Below, in pieces: positions 21,679-32,309 of a stretch of 64,000 nucleotides of DNA. The translations under genes were made by a program, and so were the position numbers. How positions within the stretch are numbered: the first letter of the stretch is position 1; every line of letters starts with the position of its first letter. Source of the stretch: Talaromyces rugulosus. Its lineage: Eukaryota; Ascomycota; Eurotiomycetes; Eurotiales; Trichocomaceae. The notes beneath the pieces were generated by a model. The model was not told the origin of the DNA. It made no database searches and saw nothing but the letters and a program-made list of their open reading frames with translations. The DNA is taken from the NCBI RefSeq assembly GCF_013368755.1, contig NC_049561.1, forward strand, positions 7,209,915 to 7,273,914, written 5' to 3'.

Positions 21679-22707
21679 TGCCGGTCGATGTTTAGTAGAT
21701 CGTTACTCATATCTGCTCCAATGGATATCAAATCATATCTGTGCAACATTTCAAAAGGTTTATTTAAAACATTGAATGTTGCCTGGATCTTGGATATGGA
21801 TCCTCTAATGTTTCAATGTTAGATATCTATGTCGAATTGATATTGAAGACGCAGACCTCGGGGTACATGTATCCATGGATATCCATAAAATATAAAGATG
21901 CCCGTACTATATAGCATATATAAATGTCTTGCTTCAAATTTTGTTGAACAGAATTTGTATATCTACTTCTTTTAATATCTTCTTCTCTACCAGTCGCGTT
22001 TGATTAAGAATTCAGATATAGATAGATACATATATATGTATAACCTTAGGAAGCATTTAAGTAATTAACATATAAATCAGCACGAAAATATTATATCCAT
22101 TTATCAGTTAGATGAAGTTTAAACTGTTCAAATGTTCAATGTTGTATATATAACCTTAAAAAACTTCAAGTTCAATTAATTTTTGATATTCTTACACATG
22201 TAAATGTATAGAGATCCGAACATATGATATCTATATCGTATATATATTAATGAAGATCGATAAAACCAGTATATATCATAAGAATATAATCAACATTTGA
22301 ACTTTTTTTCTAATGATGATTAATTTTGATATGAAAATTAATCTAAGAATATAAAGAAATGCAATATACTTCTATTCTCTAGGGTTGCTGATTGCTGATT
22401 ATAGTACAGACCCCAGCTCTATACATTCAAGTTTAAAGAAATCCATTGACATTAAATGAAATCAAATACCATTCCTTGTCCAACCGGTGAGTTGCCACAG
22501 GAGGCACGGCGTTCAACCGGGAATGGAACGGGAAGAGCGGCGTTCGGGGACGGCAGCACCCAACACCATGTTCCCCTTCCCATACTTAAACAATTCAAAC
22601 TCTAACTTCGGTCTACAGCATTCAATGCAATACCAATTGAAATATAACGGCGGTTTAGCATAAACTTGGATTGAAAACGGCCATCCAAGCTCCACCACAC
22701 CGCCAGC
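21679..22707. other. AT-rich spacer, no gene seen
   Basis: A/T-rich, with many short ATATAT and TGTATA stretches. Nothing coding is recognised. The region just before 22708 is the likely promoter of the DHA2 pump. Confidence 0.45.
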
Positions 22708-24701
22708 ATGAGCGAAGACAGCCAGCCACATCTTCTGAAATCCGAACCCAGCCCGTGGGACCACGATCCGAATGCAGAGAACTCCAATCAAAGCGACGAG
22801 TACGTGCCAGAATGGGTGGAGGGAACAGCACTGGTGATGGTTATTGCAGGCATCACGCTTGTCGTGTTTTTGATGCTGTTGGATATGTCGATTATTTCGA
22901 CCGTATGACCATCATTCCAAGACTAGGAGATGAAATTTTGGACTGATGTGGACAGGCCATTCCAAAAATTACCAATCAATTTAACTCGCTCGATGATGTT
23001 GCATGGTATGGGAGCGCGTATACAATCTCCAGGTATGGTGGAATGCAATGCAATCTAGAGAAATGCAGAATGAAAATGGCTCACGACCGCTATCACTCAC
23101 TCTCTAGTGCCGCTCTCCAGCCGCTGACCGGGAAATTCTACACCTACTTTTCATCGAAGTGGATATTCCTCTCCTTTTTCAGTATATTCGAACTGGGCTC
23201 CTTGATTTGTGGGATGGCCAACTCTTCGAAAATGCTCATCGTGGGCCGCGCGATCGCAGGAATGGGGTCATCGGGCATGATGAACGGGGCATTGAATATC
23301 CTGGCCGGTGCAGTGCCGATTAAGGAGAGACCGGGGATGATTGGGATCATCATGGGCGGTAAGGTGCTCGCCAAAAATTGATTTTTCCATAACGCTGAAA
23401 CACTTCTCGCAGTTGGCCAACTGGGCTTAGTTGGAGGGCCACTGGTTGGTGGAGCTTTTACGAGTTACTCGACTTGGCGATGGTGTAAGTGTTCGCAACC
23501 TATAATGATATTATCTCGTCAAAGAAGCACTACTGACCCCCTTTTAGGCTTCTATATGAACCTCCCCATCGGGGCATTGGTTGGTGCCCTGCTCATCTTC
23601 ACACGCGTCCCAGAGCAAAAGCCAAAACAACCCGCCCGCGAGATCCTACGCTCGGCCTTCCTGCAGAAATTCGACTTAATTGGGTTTGTGCTATTCGCGC
23701 CGGCCTCGATCATGCTTCTTCTGGCGCTCCAGTATGGTGGTAATGGCTATTCGTGGAACAGTGCGACAGTCATTGGCCTGTTCTGCGGGTCAGTCGCGAC
23801 TTTTGTGGTCTTTGTCTTGTGGGAACGGCAACTGGGCGTTGAGGCAATGATTCCGGGTCATTTAGTCTGCAATAAGATTGTCTTATCCAGCAGTCTACTA
23901 TCGATGATGATCTTTGGATTTACGATGGCTCTCTCATACTACTTGCCCATCTACTTCCAGTCCGTTCGGGACAAGACCGCCATTGTAAGCGGCGTCGACT
24001 TGTTGCCAAACATCCTATGCCAGTTGGTCATGGCCGTGGTATCCGGGGTGCTGAGTGAGTGTCTCCCATTTTCTCTTATCCTCCTTGAGTAAGCTAATCA
24101 GTATCAATAGCCTCAAAGCTAGGTTACTATCTTCCATGGGGAGTTCTCGGAGCTATTCTAGATGCCGTGGGAAACGGGCTGCTCTCCACCTTGTCACCCA
24201 CTACCTCGGTGCCCAGGTGGGCCGGCTACGAATCACTGGTAGGGTTTGGTCGAGGTGCCATCTCTCAAGTAGTGAGTTTTACATTCTTTGTCTTCCTCCT
24301 TCGATATACTAATACCTATCCAGCCCATGGTTGCCATCCAAAACGCGGTCAAGGGCGATGATATCTCCACTGCCATGGCCATGATGACCTGTGCCCAAAC
24401 CTTTGGCGGTGCCATCTTCCTGTCCGTAGCGGAAGTTATATTCGCCCAGGGCATTAGGGCGAAGATCCCCAAGTATGCCCCCTCTGTGAATGTCGAAGCA
24501 GTCATTGCGGCCGGGGCAACCGGATTTCGCCAAGTTGTGTCGGCGCAAGACCTGCCGGCAGTCTTGGTGGCGTACTCGAAGAGTATAGGCCATGTTTTCT
24601 ATTTGAATGCCGCACTATCCTGTGCGCAGTTTGTTTTCGCATGGGGAGTTGGATGGAAGAGTGTGAGGAAGGGGAAGGAAGAGATGGCACACCAGGTGTG
24701 A
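22708..24701 (+). CDS. DHA2-type MFS drug/toxin efflux pump, 546 aa
   Basis: Seven exons in consistent phase: 22708-22902, 22956-23032, 23108-23358, 23413-23484, 23548-24054, 24111-24271 and 24324-24701. The frame is unbroken. Motifs of the 14-helix drug:H+ antiporter family: [20 protein letters not shown] (helix 1 with motif D1); [32 protein letters not shown] (motif A/B region); [15 protein letters not shown] and [13 protein letters not shown] (motif C and the fungal FYINLPIG signature); [11 protein letters not shown]; and [11 protein letters not shown]. The product would sit in the plasma membrane and export small toxic compounds. It is close to fungal gliotoxin- or aflatoxin-type pumps by layout, but the substrate cannot be inferred. 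A degenerate LTR-like repeat begins at the base after its TGA, so the native 3' untranslated region has been replaced. Confidence 0.9.
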
Positions 24702-24985
24702 TGTGACGGCTGGGGCTGAGGCTGAGGCTATCCCCAAGGGTAGGAGCTGCCTTAGAGCCGGGTGGGAGCCTCAGGCACAAAAAGGCCTCAGGTAGGAAAG
24801 GTATCAATCGTAACCCATGATGCCAGATCTAGGAATAGTCTCATCCTAGGACTATAAGGGGTTAAGCTGGTTACCTAAATATATAAGGTAAAACCTTCCT
24901 GTAGGTCCTAGTAGTTAGATTTCTTCTCTATGCTTGTTGTTTTAGAGAACTATATCTCTAGATAGAAATCAACATTTTTGGAAAA
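24702..24985 (+). repeat. LTR-like dispersed repeat, copy 1
   Basis: Begins TGTGACGGCTG and contains ggctatccccaagggtagga, then tgccagatctaggaatag and cctagtagttagatt. It aligns end to end with the copy at 25101-25385. Terminal TG, a length of roughly 280 bp and direct orientation suggest LTRs of one retroelement, or two solo LTRs. No internal domain lies between the two copies. Confidence 0.6.
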
Positions 24986-25100
24986 GGCACGTCATATGTG
25001 AGCTTATTTTAGGTTACATTATATATTACAATTTCTCTCCTCTTAAAATATACAATCTAGATGACATACTAAATACATATAATTAAATATATAGATAGCC

Positions 25101-25385
25101 TGTGACGGCTGAACCTGAGGCTATCCCCAAGGGTAGGAGCGGCCTCGTGGCCGGATGGGAGGCCTCAGGCAGGAAGGGCATCAACCCTAATCCACAGTGC
25201 CAGATCTGGGAATAGCCTCACCCTAGAACCATAAGAGATCAAGCTAATTACCTAAACATATAAAATAAAACTTTCCTATAAATCCTAGTAGTTAGATTCT
25301 TTTTCTATATTTATTATTTTAGAAAATTATACTTTTAGATAAAAATTAATATCTTTAGAAAAAATATATTATATTATAATAAGTA
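25101..25385 (+). repeat. LTR-like dispersed repeat, copy 2
   Basis: Same order of motifs as copy 1 at 24702 but more A/T-rich towards its 3' end, with many C-to-T and G-to-A type differences. Only about 115 bp separate the two, which is too little for an internal retroelement region. Confidence 0.6.
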
Positions 25386-25558
25386 TTACTATATTTTATC
25401 TTTATCTTTCTTATAACTAGTATAGCTAATACTTAGCTATAGTTAGTACTTTAGTTAAAGATAGACTTTTCTTTATCTTAATCTCTTTATATTTAGTATA
25501 GTCTATACAGCTACAATAAATATTTTATTAATATTTTAATCTTAAATCTTTATTTATC

Positions 25559-26155
25559 TGTGAGGCCGTGAGACCTTCAGGACGCACCAGATGCCGCTGT
25601 CAATCGGTTCAACAACTCGTCACCAAGATATGAATCGGGGTGGGTATTCTGCTAACAGAAGGCAAGATAAGAAGGTTGTATAAGGCAATCTGTTACGGGC
25701 TAGGTCCCGTCTTACTGGCCTAATGTAGGTCCAGGAATTGAGTAGATTCAAACATGAGAAAGAGAAGGAAAAGGTTTACAGGGGTTTGTATTGTCGATAC
25801 AGGTGAGTATAGATCCTAGAGATATCCTAGTAAATCTAGTATAGTATTAAAGGGTTCTTCTATGGTAGATTAGATATAGATCAGGTGTGGTTATTTTATA
25901 AGAGTAAAGCCTAAGTATCTTAAAAGCTAGGATCCTAATATTATTCCCCTTCTTTAGCAGAGGTGTTATAGTGTTAAAGCTAGTGATTAAATGCTTTAGT
26001 GTCTTCTATAGACCAGGTAGATTCCTATATAAGTCATATATATCTAGTCTAATAGATAAGATATTATTTTATATATCTATAGTCCTAATATATAATCTAT
26101 TTGTTAAGTATACTATTAATTAGATACTCTTTATTACCTTCTACTAGGTATATTA
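25559..26155. repeat. Nested LTR debris
   Basis: The first 36 bases (TGTGAGGCCGTGAGACCTTC onward) are the reverse complement of the last bases of the Gypsy LTR found at 26156, 37284 and 44238. Beyond that the sequence is unrelated to the LTR, A/T-rich and without coding signal. Confidence 0.5.
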
Positions 26156-27887
26156 TGTGAGGATATTATATAGAGAGCAGGCAAGAGTTGGATTTGATAG
26201 TAAAGCTATGGTTCGCTAGGTAGTCAAACTGATTGCTGACCTTTAGCAACCCCTATGCAAAGGTCAGTATATATATACCACTTCATTAATGGCTTAGCAA
26301 CCCTCTGTAAGGCTAATATAATAAGGTACGGTATCTAATACATCCCAAAGATCTCACAGCCTCACATTACCCCCCCTTTTCTTAGAAGCTGCGCCAATGT
26401 TCTTTATATAGATTCTTATAGAAGATATAAATAAGCTCAGACACCATTGTTATAGGGACTAGCATATATAGTGTATAGACCTATCTACGCGTGTTATTAA
26501 TATATCATTTGTGGGTTAGGCTATTATTTGTTTCTTCTTTCTTATTACTAAATAGTTTATTGTGCTGCTACTGACTCTATGCTTATCCCTCCTGCTCTTT
26601 TATTTATTTATACTGTCTGAATGTAAGTGATATATCTTCTACTGGTTATTTTATATTAATTACAATATTTATTTGAACATTTACTCAGTTCATTATTTAT
26701 TAATAGTTTGTAGAATAGCTTTAAAAAAAAAGACCCCTTATTACTTTCTAGCTATTTTACTAATTATCTCATCCTCTAGCAAGGATATCTCTGTATTAAG
26801 CTGTATCTGGCCAATACATACTACTAGTAATATAGCTACTAATACACTACAGTCTATAGTATAGAAGAAATCATTAAAAAAGTCATTCTTAAAGAAAGAC
26901 AAGTCCACCACTATTCTTCTCTCTATAAAGAAGCATATATACTCCCCCTTCCCTACCAATACCAATAGGGATAACGTCGAGGACAAAAACAACGACAATG
27001 ATAAAGACGACGAAGCTGATACTGTGCTATCTAACACGCCGACCTTCTTACTCTGTTGTAGATCTCATACACGTCTCCTAGAGACACATTTCCTGCTTTG
27101 CCAGCGATGCCTGCGGTTGTTAGGCTGTGATCTTGATCTAGAGTACCCTAGCCATGGTGACGAACCCTGTCCCCAGTATAAAGGGTTAAAAAAGTCTATA
27201 GTTAAGTGCTATTTAGTGAGTTTCTCTTTCGCCTATGTATTTCCGCAGGTATTAATATTTGTTAGGTTTTTACAGAATAGCTTGATCAGACTACCACAAC
27301 TATAGAACTAATAGTAATCTATACTACTGGTTAAAAGAATACCGTCAAGGTATTAGATATAGTAATGTGTTATTGGTCTGATCCTTATTCGGCTAAGCCC
27401 TTAACTAGTATAGGTAGTTCTGCTTTTGCTATGGCGATATAGGGTGATTTGCCTATTATTATAATAGTAGATCTCTCAGCTATTGTCCAGCAGTCTATAA
27501 GCTGATACTCTGCCCTCTTCAGCAGTCCTATATTGGGTGTTACTGCCCTGTATGGGCTGACTATGTTGCCCTATATGTAGCGCAGGTTATCTGCCCCTGG
27601 TTATAGGGAACCCTTTGGTGGTTATAGTGCCAGGTTTAATCCTGAACTCGCATATCTGCTGGCTGGGGTGCACAAGACAACTTATGCTTTTGGTGACTAT
27701 CTCTATTATTGGGGATATGTCTGAAAAATTCCTTCTTATGTGGCGATACCGCGGCTTTTAGGCCTGAATTGAAATGTGTTTGCTTGCCCTTCGGGGCTTT
27801 TTATGAATATCCTAGTGTTCTGGTGCGGTGCCCTGTGGGGCTTATGTTTAGATACCCCTGGGTGGTTCGGGTTTGTTTTGTTCTTTG
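26156..27887 (-). mobile_element. Truncated Ty3/Gypsy copy (3' LTR plus about 1.5 kb)
   Basis: A 211-bp LTR (26156-26366, TGTGAGGATATT...GCCTCACA) is followed by a polypyrimidine run that on the minus strand is the polypurine tract. The next 1.5 kb match the full-length element at 37495-39010 in the same order. The copy ends abruptly at about 27887, where the helicase block begins (tctatcatcaatgg). It is less mutated than the matching part of the full element over the plus-strand Cys-rich frame (LLCQRCLRLLGC near 27080-27120). Confidence 0.75.
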
Positions 27888-28479
27888 TCTATCATCAATG
27901 GAAAAGCAACTGACTAGTCTGTTGATTTTATTTTATTAATAAACATTAGCGTTATACTAGGCAAAAGAGAGTTGGTTAGTTTTTTTAATTTAACTGACTC
28001 TCCACACCTGTATTTATATTAAGGTAGAAGCTTAAATTTAGACTAGGGATATATGACGCTGTTATTAATATATAGTATTAGTTTAAGTATATTTAATTAA
28101 TTAGCTATGTTATTATAAGTTATTAAAAATTATTAAGGTTATATTTTAAGATAATTAAGATATAGAAATGTTATATCTAATTAAAACTATAATTATTACC
28201 TAAAATAGAAAAGTGATAAAAATTTAAGGTTATTTTAGTGTAATTTTAGAGTTATTTTTATATCCTAGTTAGGGGGACTACTATCCATTATTTAATATAT
28301 TTATAGAAACATAGCAATGCTAAATATTACACAGATATTATAATATAAGCCTAAATACTAGGTTATGATTTGTTGTTTATGTTATTAGATAGTATTAGAT
28401 AGTCAATTGGACAAACATTTACATCAACCCACATATTAGACTGAGCGCCATAGCTGATATATATCATCATTCTGTGAAT

Positions 28480-28487
28480 ATTATAAC
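28480..28487 (+). repeat. hAT target-site duplication, left
   Basis: ATTATAAC, 8 bp, repeated exactly at 32302-32309. Block 2 has the uninterrupted site (attataaccag) at the equivalent place near 45797. Confidence 0.95.
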
Positions 28488-31400
28488 TAGACTTCCGCAT
28501 AACCCATTTTGGGTCGAAGGTCACGACCCAAAACCCAACCCGGTCTGGGTCTGGGTCGAAGCTTCATAACCCAGGCCCAACCCAGGCCCAGTCACTGGGG
28601 CCCCAGAAAACCCAGAAATAACCCATTTCGACCCAGTTCCGGCATAAATTATGGTATAATTATTTAAATTACACGCCGTCATTTTTCCCGTTTTGATGTT
28701 TACACTGAAATAGAACACTTTCTACCAGGAAATCAATGAAATCTTTAAGGAATTTCTTAAATATGAAAAGGGCATATCGAATTCACTGTTGCTTATCTTT
28801 TACAATGCCTCGTTCTACATGGAAAGGCCGTATCTACGGTGTGGTGGGAAAATGCGCATCTATCGTCGTACCGATGTAGTTATATATGTTAAACATATAT
28901 TCACACATTATACATTTCTACATGAATCAAATAAATATTTCGGGGAATATTAGAATGTATTGAACTGTTTAAATGTTCTACTGTTGTCAGAATATCAAAC
29001 CGTTCTATTGATAATTCCGACGCTTGTCAGAATACCTAGATATCTACATTTAAGTCGAAGGCTTCAACTTTGAAAGTAGGACGGGATGAATTTTTTTGGC
29101 TAGGCTTGGGGAAACTGGGGTGGGAATTGGGGTTTGACTGGGGTTTGACTGGGCCTTGACTGGGTTCTCTGGGTTGTCTCTGGGCTATTACTGGGTTATT
29201 ACAGGGATAATGCATTAGGTCCACATAATATCAGTATACCAAACCAATGAATGAGAGGACAAGGATTCATTCCATCTGACATATCAATTAACTTGACTTT
29301 CTCATTTTTCTCATTTTTCTAATTGTAGTGCTTTTCCATCTCAGTATGTTATTCATATTTTCCCTTTACCTCTCCCCTTCGTGATGCTTACATATCTTTT
29401 GTCATGTCTCAAAGCCAGCTTTCCGACTTCACATCGTCACTTTATAGTGGAGATATTGATGATCTTCCATCTCTCTCAACGCAACAAATCACTCCATCCG
29501 CAAGTCATCATACAATTGATTCTGGCTTCCACCGGCCAGATGACCTCCTCGTTCCTCCTTCTTTGATACGTGTTGGACCTGATCGCCGGAATAGGTTTGT
29601 TCTCTACGACAAGATGTCACACAACGAGTTTATCGACTGGTGGTTACAGACGGACTATGGGCGGAAAAGAAAGATCAACTGGGATTCACATCGCCACACG
29701 GTGATCTGGAATAGCTACAACCAGGTTGCTGAGGGTGTAGATGGCACACCAAAGGTCATGTGCAAACGCTGTGGAAAGATTCTTGAGCATCCTTATTCCC
29801 TGAGTCTGAACAGTTCCGGCAAAGCGCAGTATCACGGCACATCAACAATCCAGAAACATCTGAAGACAGCTGGGTGCCTACGGTCGGAGAAGGGAAAGAA
29901 GGCAGAGATTACAAAGTTTCTCCAAAAAGAGGTATGTTTTAGACTGTGAAACGATACTTAGATACTAATCTATGGTATGTCTTCCTAGGGCGAAATCTCA
30001 GCAGATATACCCTTTTTACAAGAGGACTGGGAAGACGATATCTTGCAATTCCTGACTCTCAATCGGCTACCATTCCACCTCATCGAGCATCCATCATTTA
30101 AGCGGATTATCTACAAAGCGCGTTCTGCTCTTGTCGCTCCAGTGATCCCGTCTGCCGATACAATCCGTCGCCGATTAGGGAGCTTGGTCAAAGACCGGCA
30201 GCAGCGGGTTCTTCGTACGCTACCTGCTGGTTCAAAGATATCTATTGCGCTTGACTGTTGGACATCTCCATTCTCGCAGGCATTTATGGCGATCACTGGT
30301 TATTTTATCGACAGTGATTGGGTTTATCGTGAGGTGCTTCTTGGTTTTAAGCCACTTCACGGTACACATACGGGGTCTTACTTAAGTGGTGTTCTGATGG
30401 AAACCCTGGTAGAGAACAACATTGAAGATAGAGTGTTTGGGCTGACCACAGATAATGCATCAAACAATAAGGCATTAGCTGCGTCTCTCCAACAAGCTTT
30501 ATCAGATGGTGTCATTATTACACGAATACCATGCCTTGCCCATGTTATCCAGCTCAGTCTTAATCAGCTTCTTGTTCGGATTAAGGCAGTTCCATCCAAT
30601 GAATCCGCGGAGACAAAGTGGACAGAGAGTCAGTCCAGGCTGGTTCAAGAGAATGCGAAGCAATGTCAGATCTCTTCTACATTGAACAAAGTACGTTATC
30701 TTGCAATTTATATAAATGCAAGCCCCCAGCGCCGAGAGACATTCTACAATCTTCAGACAACAAACGTCAAGATTGTTCCCATCCAAGATGTGAAAACACG
30801 ATGGAATTCTACATTTCTTATGCTTCGCCGGGCCAAACGGCTACGTGCTATCTTCTCTTTATTTTGTGCAGAGTATGACTGTGAGGAGATGCTACTTAGC
30901 GAGCACGAGTGGCGCCAAATTGACTATCTTCTCTGTATCACTGAGCCGTTCTTCGATTATACAACCCAGTTATCAAAGACTCGAGACGTCACTGCCCACT
31001 ATGTGTTCAAGATTTACAACCGACTTTTTGATCATCTTGAGCGATCACAGACACAGCTACAACGGAAGCGTGTCCCATGGAAGAAACAAATGCTGGACGC
31101 ACTGGACGCTGGACGGACCAAGCTTGATGAGTACTACGCTCAAACCGATACTATTCGAGGGCATATCTATGCCGTCAGTACGATGCTTGCACCAGTGAAT
31201 AAATTTAGATTCTTTCTCTCTAGCGATTGGGATCAGAAGTGGCGAGATATCTATCGCAACGCCTTTCAGCAAGCCCTCATCCCATACCAAGCGCAAGTAA
31301 AAAGTCAAAGCCAGGATGCATACAGCTCTCACACTGCAGCTCAACCAAGCTCAAGGCTGGAGGAGATGCTTGATGGAAAGGATATACAGCCACGAGCGAT

Positions 31401-32301
31401 GACTGATGAAATTAGTCAATATCTTGATAGTGGTCAGTGATTATCCACTACCTATGTATTGCTAGTTCACTAATCTTAAACTAGATACTGTTTCTGTTGG
31501 GCCACTTATCTTTTGGAAAGAGCATCAATATCGCTTTCCAGCTATTGCCGCCCTTGCGCGAGATGCGCTCTCCTTCCCAGCCACTGGTGCAGGAGTGGAA
31601 CGCCTCTTTAATACTGCTCGAGATGTTTGTCACTATCGTCGTGGGAGAATGAAGACCGAGACGATTGAGGAGTTGATGATGTTTCTTTGTACATCCAAAT
31701 TCGATATAGAGGCACAGGAAGCAAAGCTTCTTGAAAAATTCTTCTCACAGGATGAGCTTGAGGCGGCGAAAGAAGAAAGGGAAGAGAAGCTTAACAAGGA
31801 TGAGATCAATCCAATTAGTGATACAGAGGAGCAAGAGGATGAGCTAGAAAATGGACCAGAGAATGAAATGGAGGATATAGGACTAGATACGACTTCCTTA
31901 TCTGCTGCTGAACCAGATAGTCCAGGCTCACCGTCATTACCACCAACCTGTACACAGACACGGGTATCAGGGCGGAAACGTAAGAGCCGGGAAGATGATA
32001 TATTTGAATATCATTAGTTAAATATGTAAATTCTAAATAAAGGCTTTTCTTTTACCTTTTTTCCTAATAAATCTGTAAAGTAAATACTCAAAAATACAAC
32101 TACAAAATGCATAAGTTATGCAATTAGAATTCTTGGTATATTTGTTATGTTTGTAACCCAATTTGGGGCCCCAGGCCCAGTACTGGGTTACCCAGTCCAA
32201 CCCAGACCCATTACTGGGTCGACATGTTTGACCCAAAACCCAACCCAGTCTGGGTTGGGTCTGGGTTGGGTCTGGGTTTTACTGGGTCGTGCGGAAGACT
32301 A
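28488..32301 (+). mobile_element. hAT DNA transposon, 3.8 kb, apparently intact
   Basis: The ends are TAGACTTCCGCA and its near-complement TGCGGAAGACTA (12-bp terminal inverted repeats, one mismatch), flanked by the 8-bp duplication ATTATAAC, diagnostic of hAT elements. Both subterminal regions (28500-28640, 29100-29210 and 32150-32290) are crowded with GGGTC/GACCC and CCCAG motifs in both orientations, probably transposase-binding sites. It carries one complete transposase gene. It sits inside a heavily mutated helicase pseudogene yet shows no such mutation itself, so it arrived after the host repeat had decayed. Confidence 0.95.
29404..32017 (+). CDS. hAT transposase, 834 aa, three exons
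   Basis: Exons 29404-29931, 29989-31432 and 31485-32017 join in phase (introns of 57 and 52 nt with GTATGT and GTCAGT donors). Exon 1 carries a BED-type zinc finger: CKRCGKILEHPYS, then HGTSTIQKHLKTAGC. Exon 2 carries the RNase-H-like catalytic core: ISIALDCWTSPFSQAFMAIT (first acidic residue in ALDCW), FGLTTDNASNNKALA (second Asp) and RIPCLAHVIQLSLNQLL, followed by the helical insertion domain. Exon 3 has the C-terminal dimerisation domain SFPATGAGVERLFNTARDV..YRRGRMKTETIEELMML-like, with the conserved Glu before RLFN. A long acidic tail ends in basic RKRKSRED, a likely nuclear-localisation signal. No stop or frameshift is seen, so the element may be active. Confidence 0.92.
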
Positions 32302-32309
32302 ATTATAAC
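32302..32309 (+). repeat. hAT target-site duplication, right
   Basis: ATTATAAC, identical to the left duplication at 28480-28487. Confidence 0.95.

Noticed and set aside
24702..25385. Full-length LTR retrotransposon bounded by the two TGTGACGG repeats
   Set aside because: Only about 115 bp lie between the copies, too short for an internal region; they are more likely solo or tandem LTRs.
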